The notes beneath the pieces were generated by a model. The model searched no databases. It had not been told where the DNA came from and worked only from the letters and a program-made list of their open reading frames with translations. 64,000 nt of DNA from Phycisphaerales bacterium (GTDB lineage Bacteria > Planctomycetota > Phycisphaerae > Phycisphaerales > UBA5793), in contig JADZAS010000004.1 in the NCBI GenBank assembly GCA_020852515.1, forward strand, positions 62,001 to 126,000, given 5' to 3'. Below, piece by piece: positions 8,011-17,500 of this stretch. Both the position numbers and the translations under genes were made by a program. The stretch's first letter is position 1; every line of letters begins with the position of its first letter.

Positions 8011-9891
8011 TCACTTCACGACCTCCATCTCCCAGAGGAACTGGGTGAGCCGCGGGTGCGTGGAGACGTTGCGCAGTTCGGCGGGATCGTACATGTACAG
8101 CGTGACCTGGTGAAACAGCGGCAGCAGCGGCAACTCTTCGTTGATGGTCATCGCGTCGGCCTGCTCCAGCAGTTGCATGCGCTTCTGGGGATCGAGTTCG
8201 CGGTCGGCGCGATCCATCAGTTCATCAAACGCGGGGTTGGAGAAGTTGCGGTCGTTGTTGCTGTTGCCGGTGCGGTGCAGATCAAGGAAGGTGGTCGGGT
8301 CGCCGTAGTCGCCGTACCAGTTGCCGCGCGCGACCATGAAGTCGTGCTCCTGGAGGTGAGTGGCCTGCACCTTGGTCTCTTCCTCGCGCAGGCGGCATTT
8401 CACGCCGAGCTGCCGCTCCCACATGTGCGCGATGGCCTGGGCGATGGACTTGTGCTCGGCGACGGACGGGAAGAGAATCTCCACCGTCGGGAACATCTGG
8501 CCCGACGCTTCCTCGATGAAGCCGTCGCCGTCTCGATCGCTCCAGCCGGCCTCGGCCAATTCCTCGCGCGCCCTGGCGGGGTCGTAGCCGATGCCCTTGG
8601 CGCCCTCGAAACCCGCGATGGAGCCGGGCGGAATGAGCACGTTCGCGACGGGCTGATTCATCCGCGTCACGCGCTCGACGATGGCCTGCTTGTCCACCGT
8701 CCGAGCGAAGGCGCGGCGGATGCGCGCATCCTTGAACGGGTTGAACGCGCCGCTGTTGAGCGTGGGCTGGCAGTTGAAGTTGTAGAAGTACGTCCCATAC
8801 GCCGCGAAGGCGTGGATGTCGTTGCGCTCGCCGGGCTGTGGCGGCGATTCCTCTGCGAGGATCGCCATCGCCTCGTTGTAGCCCAGCCCCTGCGCTCGAA
8901 GTTCGTCGTAGCGCGCGGCGTTGCGATCCATGTACTTCCGTTTCTGCACGAGCATGTCGGCGCGGTAGTCCACGCCAACGTCGCTGAGCCAGTTGATCGT
9001 TCCCGTCTCGTACGCGAGCACGGCGGTGTTGGCGTCTTCGACGGCGATGCACAGGACGGAGTCGGATTTGACAGCGCCGGCGTTCCAGTAGTACGAGTTG
9101 CGCTCCAGGCGAAGGTCGCGCATGTAGCGCCACACGGCAAGGATGTACGGGCCGTTGCTCACGAGGTGGGGCGGCTTGGTCCAGCCGTGATGCTGGCGCA
9201 GCGCGCCCGTCGCCGCGTCGAGTTTCACGTAAGGCTCGACGGTGGGCCGGTGCACCGGCTTGAACGGGCCGAACGCCAGCAGATCGAGCATGTAGGGCGT
9301 GGGCACTTCAAGGGTGACCACCAGCGTGCGGGCATCGAGCGCCTTGACGCCGACGGTGTGCTCGTAGCGGGCCAGCGCTTCGTCGAGCATGGTCTGAGCG
9401 AGTTTCAGCCGCTCGGGTCCGCTCAGCGGCATCGCCTGCGTGATGAATGTCTCGAGTTGAGCCGCGCGCCAGTCGAAGAACGCACGGCCCCCCTTGATCT
9501 TGAAGAACAGATCGGCATACCCCGCGACGGTGTCGGGAAAAAGGGCGCGACGCCAGGAGTACGCGAAGTCCGGCGCGATCACGGGATCGCCGTTGGACCA
9601 TTTGGCGTTTTCGCGGAGGTGGAAGGTGTACGTCAGCCCGTCGGGGGAGACTTCCCAGGTCTCCGCCACGCCGGGGACGATCTCGAAGGTGTCGTTGTCG
9701 TGATTGACGAGACCTTCATAAATCGCATCGGCGATGCGGAAGTCCTGTAACCAACTCATGCGCTGCGGGTCGAGCGAGTGCACCTCGCCCCGATTGATGA
9801 ACGTCAGGTCGGCGGCAGGTTGCGGCCGGTCGAGCAGCACCGCGCCAACTACAAGAGCAACCAGCATCAGAATGGGCGCGATCGACCGCAT
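8011..9891 (-). CDS. extracytoplasmic oligopeptide-binding protein (SBP_bac_5 family)
   Basis: A 626-residue substrate-binding protein of the OppA/DppA class. The first 25 residues (MRSIAPILMLVALVVGAVLL) form a signal or anchor segment without a lipobox cysteine. Family hallmarks follow: the LDPQRMSWLQDFRIADAIYEGLV opening, AETWEVSPDGLTYTFHLRENAKWSNGDPV, and late PAFDELMDRADRELDPQKRMQLLEQADAM. It captures peptides in the periplasm for the permease encoded 16 bases downstream. It is about 80 residues longer than E. coli OppA, with extra sequence around residues 330-370. It starts 48 bases after the stop of the preceding HEAT-like gene, so three or four genes may be one transcript. Confidence 0.92.
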   Translation of the reverse strand: MRSIAPILMLVALVVGAVLLDRPQPAADLTFINRGEVHSLDPQRMSWLQDFRIADAIYEGLVNHDNDTFEIVPGVAETWEVSPDGLTYTFHLRENAKWSNGDPVIAPDFAYSWRRALFPDTVAGYADLFFKIKGGRAFFDWRAAQLETFITQAMPLSGPERLKLAQTMLDEALARYEHTVGVKALDARTLVVTLEVPTPYMLDLLAFGPFKPVHRPTVEPYVKLDAATGALRQHHGWTKPPHLVSNGPYILAVWRYMRDLRLERNSYYWNAGAVKSDSVLCIAVEDANTAVLAYETGTINWLSDVGVDYRADMLVQKRKYMDRNAARYDELRAQGLGYNEAMAILAEESPPQPGERNDIHAFAAYGTYFYNFNCQPTLNSGAFNPFKDARIRRAFARTVDKQAIVERVTRMNQPVANVLIPPGSIAGFEGAKGIGYDPARAREELAEAGWSDRDGDGFIEEASGQMFPTVEILFPSVAEHKSIAQAIAHMWERQLGVKCRLREEETKVQATHLQEHDFMVARGNWYGDYGDPTTFLDLHRTGNSNNDRNFSNPAFDELMDRADRELDPQKRMQLLEQADAMTINEELPLLPLFHQVTLYMYDPAELRNVSTHPRLTQFLWEMEVVK

Positions 9892-9939
9892 GGGCGAAGC
9901 GTAGAGCCGCCGCCGCCCCCGAGCGATTCGATCCGCACA

Positions 9940-11022
9940 TCAGCGGCGGAAAGCGTCCTCGATCGCGCCGGGCTGAAACTCCCAGGTGCGGTTCGAGTAG
10001 ATCGGGCCGTCCTCGGCGAGCCAGCCGGTCTCAAGCGCCTGGGCGGCCTCGTCGATGCGGCCGGCGGAAATGGCGCTGGTAACCTTCGTCTGCGCGGTGG
10101 CCTGGCGGCAGAGCAGGCTCATGAGATTCTCGCTCGTGCGCGTCAGGTCGGTGTACACCTGGCGATTCTGGTCGATGATCAGATCATTGCGGCCGTGTTC
10201 GACGGCCAGCAGCAGGATGCTGGCCGCCGCCTCGATCATATTGTGCTCGTGCGGCGCGATGGCCGGGCCGCCGACCGTGTCCACGACGTAGCGCTTCTGC
10301 AGGCGCTCAAGGCCGGTGCGAAGCGAGTTGAGCGCCGCGGCTGAAGCGTCGTCCTTGAGTCGCCGGGCCTGCAACGTGAGCCCCTCGCTCACCGCGTCGA
10401 TGGCGTCAGCGACGGTGGGCAGCGCCGCGGCGGCGGCGAACATCGCGCGCAGCACTTCGGGGTCGCTTTCATCACCGAGGGCCTCGCGCAGGTAGCGGGC
10501 GACATTCTTCTCGCTCTGCAAAGCGTTGGAATAGGCATTGCGGTCCTGCGGGATCGAACGCATGGAGCGCTCGAGCCCCGTGGCCGCCGCGTAGCGCAGG
10601 GCCGGCTCCTCGCTGCCCATGACGTCGCGCAGAGCCGCGTCGGCTTCGTCGCTGGCAATCGAGCCGAGGATCCAGATCGCCGCCTGCCGGTTGGCCATTT
10701 CCGCGGCCTCATCGCGCGCGATGGCGGCCAGGCCGGGGGTCAGAGCCTCGTTGTAGGCCAGCCGGAAGGTGCGCGACGTATCCTGCCGAAACGGCTCGAG
10801 CAAGGAACGGCGTGCGTCCGCGAGGACTTTGCCGTCGGGCGATTTCATCCCTTCGAGACTTCGCTGCACGTGGCTCTTGAGAACGGCCGACTGCTCAGCC
10901 GTCAGCGGGCGCGGCGTGTTGTAGATTTCGCGCGGCAGTTGGGCCCGGGCGACCGAGCCTGAAGCAGCCATGGCGAGCACAAGAGCGAGGATGGCGGACG
11001 TACGTCGCCGGAAAAGATCCAT
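9940..11022 (-). CDS. exported HEAT-like helical-repeat protein, unknown function
   Basis: A 360-residue protein with an N-terminal signal peptide (LALVLAMAASGSVARAQ, cleavage probably after ARA near residue 27). The rest is alanine-rich and helical, with HEAT-like pairs around residues 95-150 (AAEMANRQAAIWILGSIASDE) and 170-200 (LREALGDESDPEVLRAMFAAAAALP). No catalytic motif is visible. It starts the minus-strand run leading to the peptide-transport genes and diverges from the secreted TPR protein across a 245-base spacer, so the two could share a regulatory region. A scaffold or protein-interaction role outside the cytoplasm is the most that can be inferred. Confidence 0.75.
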   Translation of the reverse strand: MDLFRRRTSAILALVLAMAASGSVARAQLPREIYNTPRPLTAEQSAVLKSHVQRSLEGMKSPDGKVLADARRSLLEPFRQDTSRTFRLAYNEALTPGLAAIARDEAAEMANRQAAIWILGSIASDEADAALRDVMGSEEPALRYAAATGLERSMRSIPQDRNAYSNALQSEKNVARYLREALGDESDPEVLRAMFAAAAALPTVADAIDAVSEGLTLQARRLKDDASAAALNSLRTGLERLQKRYVVDTVGGPAIAPHEHNMIEAAASILLLAVEHGRNDLIIDQNRQVYTDLTRTSENLMSLLCRQATAQTKVTSAISAGRIDEAAQALETGWLAEDGPIYSNRTWEFQPGAIEDAFRR

Positions 11023-11267
11023 TCTGAAGTTCTCCGCGAAAAAGCGGGCGTCTCGCGCCCGTCTGGGCCAGACTCAATCGCTGGCGACACCGAACCTTAC
11101 GCTACGATTGCTCCCTGAGACGGTCAAACCCCGAATTCGCAGGTGCATGGAATCGGCCGAGACCGTGCTGCTAGCATGCCGGCCCGCCGGCCTGTTCTGA
11201 TCTGAGTTGACCCGGCGCGCACGGCGGCTGACGTAACCGCCCTGCAGCGTCCGATCTGAAGAACACC

Positions 11268-13877
11268 ATGACCCGACTGCTGGTTGCACTCACCGTTGCC
11301 CTGCTCACCCTGGCCCCCGCACGGGGCCAGCAGGAGGCGGCGAATGCGCAAGACGCTCCAACGCCCGCCAGCAGAGTCAATGAACTGCTGGCTCGGCGTC
11401 TCGTGCAGCACTCCGCCCGCTTCGCCCGGCCCGGACCCGAGGCCGACCCCCTCGCCGGGTATCGCGCGGCGGTGGGAATGTTGAAATGGGCCGCCAGACT
11501 CTCGCCTGACGACGTTGAGATCTACCGGCGGCTGGAGGCGGCGGGGTCGATCCTGGGATCGGAAGACGAGACGCTCATTGACGCCGAGCGGAATCTGCTT
11601 CGCCTCGATCCCGACAACGCCATCGCGCAGCTGCGCGTGATCAACCGCGGCATCGACGCCCGCCAGAGCGTGGCTGAGCGGCTAGCGCTTTGCGAGCGGC
11701 TGCTGCGTTCGCCAGCGGGCAGCCGGCTTGCTCCCGAGGTGCTCAGCCAGATCGCATATCGCGCGGCAACGCTGGCTCAGGAACAGGGCCGGGCGAGCGT
11801 CGCGGCGTCCTACCTCGAAGAAGCGTTGAAACTGAATCCGGCGAATCTCGATGCGGCCGCACTCAACGCGCTGGAAATCGACCGGCAGACCGCCAAGCCG
11901 GAACTGCTGGTGCGCGCGATGGTGCAACTCGTCAAGGCCGACCCGACCAATGAAGCGGCGCTGAGCGATCTCGTGGCCGCCGTGCAGGAAGCCGGATGCG
12001 CCAGCGCTGCAGCCGACCTGATCGAAGCAATGAGCGCGCAGGCGGCGCGGAGCGGAGCGAGCCTTCCCGATGACCTCTTCGCCGACTACGCCTATCTGCG
12101 GGCGGCTGACAGCGGCCCGAGGGAAGGACTCGACCTCATTCAGCGGCGGCAGGAGTCGTTCGACCGCTTCGAGCGCCAGCGCCTCCAGGCGCAGTGGGCG
12201 CGCGAGCGGCAGGCCGAGCAGCAGCAGGCTGCCGAGGCGCATCTGCCCCCGCCGCCGATCGGCGAGATGCCCACGTATGACGACGTTTCTGTCGAGCTGT
12301 CCGTGCATCTGCAGATCACGCGCGTGCTGCTGGCGCTTGCCGCGGGCGCCTCGGAAGAGATCGATCGCGGCATGGCGTCGCTCGAGAAGTCGTGGGCGAG
12401 GCAACTCGAAGAGCTGCGCAGCACCGACCGGACCGATCTGCCCGCATCCGCGGTCAACGCCATGGAAGCGGATGAGCGGCGCATCATCGCCGACCGCAGC
12501 TGGACGCGGCTGTGGGTGAATCGACACGTTGACGAGGCCGCCGCAGACATCGATCTGCTCGACCGCAGCGGTAAGCACGACCAGACAGAGATTCGGCGGC
12601 TTCGCGCCTGGCTCAGCCTTCGCCAGGGTGATGCGGCGGCGGCGATTGCCGGCCTCGAGTCGCTGCCGACGGCGGATCCGCTCAGCGATCTGGGCTTGGC
12701 GCTGGCGCAACTTCAGCTCGGCCGCACCGCCGACGCCACTCGGTTGCTCGGGCAGATCTACCAGAATCAACCCGGCAAACTGGTCGGGGTGATGTGCAAG
12801 TGGACGTATGAAGACCTGACCGGCAATCCGATGCCCCTGCCGCGCGAAGCGCGCGCGGTGGAGAGAGAACTCGACCGCTTCCCCCGGATGCTCGGCGACC
12901 TGCTTCATCGGCCGCAGCGGCACTTCTCGCTCTCGATCAACCCGCGTCAAAGCCGGGTCGACCCCCTTGACCCGATGACCTTTGACCTGGTCTTGAGCAA
13001 CGATTCTCCGTGGCCGGTCGCGATCGGCCCGGAGACAATTTTGCCCAGCCGCGCGGCGCTGTTTCCCATCTTTCAGGTCGTGGGCAAGACCGTCCAGACC
13101 GGCACGCCTCCCCTGACGCTCGATCTCCAGCGCCGGCTGATGCTCGAACCTTCCAAGTCAATGACGGTCCCCATCGCCATCGACTACACGCTCTTCGGGC
13201 TGATCATTCCGAACCTGGCCGTGCGGCCAATGACGGTTGAGATTCAGGCGAAACTGGACTGTGACGTCGGACCCAACGGGAAATTCCAGGAAACGCCGCG
13301 GAGCCTCGTGCGCCAATCGCCGCCAATGCACGTTTCGCCGTGGCCGGGAATGCTCGACAAAACGCCGCCGGATTTCGCTGGCTCGCTGCCGGGCGAGTCT
13401 CCGCTGAGCACCATTGAAGCGATCACCCGTCTCTCGGCCGCGCTGCACGCACGACTGACGCGCATGATCGATCCAAGCGAGCACGCCGACTTGCTTGCCG
13501 CGGCCGACACAGGAATTCTCCGACTCGTGGAGATCTGGCCGGAATTGGATCGGGAGGTGTCGGCGTGGGCGGTGCTGACCGTGCCATTCCAAACCGAGGC
13601 GAGCAGGAACCGGATCGAGTCGCTGAACCAGTTCGAAGCCGCTGCGCGCCGTTCGACTGATCCACTGGTGCAGATGTCGTGGATCGCCGCCCGCGTGAAC
13701 TCGCCGACCGACGTAGTGCTTGAAGGCGCGCTGCGCAGCGAAGACCCGGCGCTGCGGGCCATCGCGGAAGACGCCCGCATCTTCATCGAAGGGCTCAAGT
13801 CGGCCCCGCCGTCGGAAGCAACGACATCGAGCGAAGCGCCTCTCGAGGCCCCGGTCGAGGCGCCTCCCGAGAAGTGA
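11268..13877 (+). CDS. secreted TPR-containing protein, unknown function
   Basis: An 869-residue exported protein. Residues 1-20 (MTRLLVALTVALLTLAPARG) are a signal peptide. Residues about 60-300 and 390-540 are built of helical pairs of TPR character, for example around LAQEQGRASVAASYLEEALKLNPANLDAAAL and LRQGDAAAAIAGLESLPTADPLSDLGLALAQLQLG. The C-terminal third changes to beta-rich sequence (about 555-680), possibly an Ig-like domain, then more helix. The last 25 residues are Pro/Glu/Ala-rich low complexity. TPR proteins of this size are usually assembly or docking platforms. It ends three bases before the convergent gene's stop codon. Confidence 0.82.
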   Translation: MTRLLVALTVALLTLAPARGQQEAANAQDAPTPASRVNELLARRLVQHSARFARPGPEADPLAGYRAAVGMLKWAARLSPDDVEIYRRLEAAGSILGSEDETLIDAERNLLRLDPDNAIAQLRVINRGIDARQSVAERLALCERLLRSPAGSRLAPEVLSQIAYRAATLAQEQGRASVAASYLEEALKLNPANLDAAALNALEIDRQTAKPELLVRAMVQLVKADPTNEAALSDLVAAVQEAGCASAAADLIEAMSAQAARSGASLPDDLFADYAYLRAADSGPREGLDLIQRRQESFDRFERQRLQAQWARERQAEQQQAAEAHLPPPPIGEMPTYDDVSVELSVHLQITRVLLALAAGASEEIDRGMASLEKSWARQLEELRSTDRTDLPASAVNAMEADERRIIADRSWTRLWVNRHVDEAAADIDLLDRSGKHDQTEIRRLRAWLSLRQGDAAAAIAGLESLPTADPLSDLGLALAQLQLGRTADATRLLGQIYQNQPGKLVGVMCKWTYEDLTGNPMPLPREARAVERELDRFPRMLGDLLHRPQRHFSLSINPRQSRVDPLDPMTFDLVLSNDSPWPVAIGPETILPSRAALFPIFQVVGKTVQTGTPPLTLDLQRRLMLEPSKSMTVPIAIDYTLFGLIIPNLAVRPMTVEIQAKLDCDVGPNGKFQETPRSLVRQSPPMHVSPWPGMLDKTPPDFAGSLPGESPLSTIEAITRLSAALHARLTRMIDPSEHADLLAAADTGILRLVEIWPELDREVSAWAVLTVPFQTEASRNRIESLNQFEAAARRSTDPLVQMSWIAARVNSPTDVVLEGALRSEDPALRAIAEDARIFIEGLKSAPPSEATTSSEAPLEAPVEAPPEK

Positions 13878-13880
13878 TGT

Positions 13881-14477
13881 TCACCCGCCCAGCAGTCCGG
13901 CCGTGGGCACCTGGTTGAGCATCCAGCGCTCCCAGATCATCTCCGTGATCTTCCACCGGCCGGATGAGTCCCGACGCCAGCGAAAGCGCCATTGGTTGGG
14001 GATCGCCTCTCCCATCGCCGTGACCGTGGTCTGCGCCAGCACCGATTCGCCCGTGTCCGGCCCCGTTGACGTACCCAGCACATCGCGGATGTTGTTGGAC
14101 TTGACGAGCGACTTGATGGTCCTGACCCGCTCAACAAGATCCAGATGATCGAGCGAACTGCGGTCCGGACCGATGCGCAATACCAGTGTCGGGTCGAGCC
14201 GCTCGCCGAACGCCGCCGCGTCGCCGTTTACGGCTGCTTCGACGAGACTTCGCGTCTCGCGCGACAGGCGTTCGCCCGTCGTCTCGATGAGCCTGGCGAG
14301 TGCAATCAGGCCCACAGCGGCGGCGAGCAGGCCCAGGGCCGTCCATTGAGCCGGCTTTGGCGCGCGGTAACGAAAGGCGACCCAGGCGACCACTGCGGCG
14401 ATGACCAGCAGCGCCGCGAGGAACCAGGGGCTCTCAAGCGTGTGCACGACAAGGGCTGAGCGGTCGGGCAGATCCAT
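13881..14477 (-). CDS. small two-helix membrane protein with C-terminal NTF2-like domain
   Basis: A 198-residue protein. Two membrane helices lie at about residues 14-33 and 43-61 (FLAALLVIAAVVAWVAF and WTALGLLAAAVGLIALA). The remainder resembles an NTF2-like/SnoaL fold: an amphipathic helix (SLVEAAVNGDAAAFGERLDP), then strands ending WRFRWRRDSSGRWKITEMIWERW. I assign this fold by pattern only. ATG at 14477 has a GGAGA ribosome site; a longer reading from 14615 would run into the divergent gene's coding region and is rejected. It faces the Maf-like gene across a 78-base divergent spacer and converges with the TPR gene. Confidence 0.72.
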   Translation of the reverse strand: MDLPDRSALVVHTLESPWFLAALLVIAAVVAWVAFRYRAPKPAQWTALGLLAAAVGLIALARLIETTGERLSRETRSLVEAAVNGDAAAFGERLDPTLVLRIGPDRSSLDHLDLVERVRTIKSLVKSNNIRDVLGTSTGPDTGESVLAQTTVTAMGEAIPNQWRFRWRRDSSGRWKITEMIWERWMLNQVPTAGLLGG

Positions 14478-14555
14478 TTCAAGTCTCCGGCAAACTGATT
14501 CCGATAATACCCGAGCAGCACCGGCGCCGGACCAGCAAACGACCCTTCGAGCGGA

Positions 14556-17500
14556 GTGGCGAGCGATTTGAGTACCGCAATCCTCGACGCCAATCTCGCC
14601 GCGCTCGCCGGGCACAATCCACGGCTCGTGCAGCGGATCCGTGCCGCGCCACCATCTCCGGAGTGCGCGTTCGCACCGACGCCTCAGGATGTTCCCGCCC
14701 TTTCGCTGGGGGGATCACAATTGTGCAGCCGCCACCGGCCCCTGGACGAGGCCGACCGCTTTGCGGCGTCGGTCGACATCGTGGAGCACGCGGCGGTCGT
14801 GGTGCTGGGCTTTGGCGCGGGATATCACGTGCAGCGGGTGGCCGAGCGGCTGCGCAAGACCGGCCTGATCATCGTCTACGAGCCGGACGTGGCGATGCTG
14901 CGCGCTGTATTCGAGCGGGTAGACCACTCGGCTTGGATCAACGCGACGAACCTCGTGATCGCCGACGAGGCGGAAGACCGCGCTTCGCTGGCATCGCAAC
15001 TCGCCGGTGCCGAGGGCATCGTCGCGCAAGGCACAACGATCGAATCGCACCTGCCCAGCCGCACGCGTCTGGGCGAAGGAGCCGGCCGCTTCGGCAAGAT
15101 GCTCGCCGACCTGGTGTCGAACATCCGCACGACGATGCTGACGACGCTCGTGCATTCATCGACGACCTGCCGCAACCTGAGCCTGAATCTCGACCACTAC
15201 GGCGCGGGCGAAGGCATCGCACCTTTGCAAGGCATTGCCGCCGGGCGCACGGCGCTGCTCATCGCGGCGGGTCCGAGCCTGTCGCGGCATTACGAACTCC
15301 TCGCGGACCCTTCGCTGCGCGAGCGGGTGGTGATCATCGCGGTGCAGTCCTGCCTGCGGCCGCTGCTGCGGCGCGGCATTCGGCCGCACTTCGTGACGGC
15401 GCTGGACTATCACGAAATCAGCCGGCACTTCTACGACGGGCTCGATCCCCACGAACTGCGCAACATCACGCTGGTCTGCGAGCCGAAGGTGAACCGGATC
15501 GTGGTCGAGTCGTACCCGGGGCCGATTCGCTGCGTGGCCAACGGCTTTCTCGACCGGCTGCTCGGACCGCTGGCGCGCGACATGGGCGCCGTGCCCGCGG
15601 GCTCGACGGTTGCTCATCTCAGTTTTTACCTGGCGCAGTATCTCGGCTGCGATCCGATCGTGCTCGTCGGCCAGGATCTGGGCTTTACCGACAATCTCTA
15701 CTACGGCCCGGGCGCCGCCATTCACGACCAGTGGGCGCCGGAGATCAACGCCTTCAACACCATCGACATGATGGAATGGGCCCGCGTGGCGAGGATGAAG
15801 CGCAACCTGCGCCAAGCGCCGAGCCAGTCGGGCGCGCCGATGCTCATCGACGAGCAGATGAGCACCTACCTGACGCAGTTCGAGCGCGACTTCTCCAGAG
15901 CGCCGCAGACGATCATCGACGCGCAGGGCGGCGGCGCTGCCAAACAGCACACACTCGTTCGCCCGCTTGCTGAAGTGATCGCGGAGGCCGGCTCGACCCC
16001 CCTGCCCGATTTTACCGCCGAGCGCCGACCGCTGAACCCGAAGCGGCTTGGCGAGATCAGCCGGCGCATCCAGTCCGTCTGCGGCGACGTACAGGAACTC
16101 GAGCGCATCAGCCGCGACACGGGCCGCGTGCTGGGTGAAATGGCCGCTCGCCAGCGCGATGCGGCGGCGATGAAGCGGTTGTTCCAGAAAGTTCGCGACA
16201 ACCAGCGGCGCGTGGACGGCCTTGAGCGCACGCACGACCTTGTCAACAACCTCAACCAACTGGGTGTGTTCAAGCGGCTCCGGGCCGACCGGCGACTCGA
16301 ACTCACCGAGGGCCTTGACCCCCTCGAACGGCAAAAGGCCCAACTCGAACGCGATCAGACCAATGTGCGCTGGCTCGCAGACGCCTGCGCGGAGGCGAGG
16401 CACATACTCGACGATGCCCTGCGCGTGCTGCGCGGCGAAGCCGTGAGCACGCGCATCGGCGAGGGCTATGCGGGTGAGGACGCGCCGGATGGTGATGTTC
16501 TCGCCCAGCGGCCTCGCCGCATTGCCGCGATGATTGCCGTAGACCCCGCGCGCGACGGCCTGCTCCGCGAGCCCTCACTGGGCGGCGCCGCGAACGATGG
16601 CGCGCTGCTCCAGCGCACGCTCGAGCGGCTTGGCCGCTGCCGGCGCATCGAGTCGATCGTTCTGCTCGTGCCGCGCAGCTTTGCGGTGTGCGAACTCATC
16701 CACGCAGAGGCGATCGACCGGCCGCTTGTCGTACGAGAGATCGACGGACCGGTCTTTGACGATGCGCACCCAGCAGTGGCCGCCGCGCGGCAGTGGAGCG
16801 ACTGGTGCTGGCGCGGCGGCATCGGCGGGATGACCGTCTTTGACGAGATCATGGCGCCGGCCTGCATGGCTGAGGCGATGGATGAGCTCGGACTCGACGC
16901 CGTGGTCGTCGTCGGCCCGGACTGGCCCTTGCTCGACTGGTCGGAATCGACCGGCTGCGATGCGCTCGTCGCTCGCTACCTCGAACATCCCGAGAGTCAT
17001 CGCCTCGTGTTCACCCAGGCGCCGCCGGGGCTGTGCGGCGTGCTCGTCGAAGCGTCGCTCATGCGCGAAATGGCCCAGCGGGTGCGGCAGTTCACGCTGG
17101 GCTCGATGCTCTCGTACATTCCCAGCCTGCCGCAACTCGACCCGACGAGCAAAGATGCGTGCATCAAACTTCCTGCGGAGATCCGCAACCACGCAGGCCG
17201 GTACATCGGCGGCCAGCGGGTCGCGGCGCTTGCCGATGCAATTGGCCCGGAGAGTTGCGGCACGGAGTTGCTCGCAGCGATCGGCGCAGCGCCGCGCGAA
17301 GTCGATGCGCTACCGCAGCAGATCGAGATCGAACTGACGACACGGCGCGTTACACAGCCGCGATGGTTGACTGAGGCCGTCGCGCCAACCGACGTTGAAG
17401 TCGAACTGGTCGAGCGCGTCTTGCACGAAGCAGCGGGGCGCGGCGACCTGGCGGTGACCTTCGGCGGCAGAGGTGATCCGCTGCTGCATCCGCGGTGTCG

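Noticed and set aside
7939-9750. Plus-strand open frame of 603 codons opposite the oligopeptide-binding protein gene
   Set aside because: Shadow of a well-supported SBP_bac_5 gene; composition dominated by Val, Gly, Arg and His as expected of an antisense frame.
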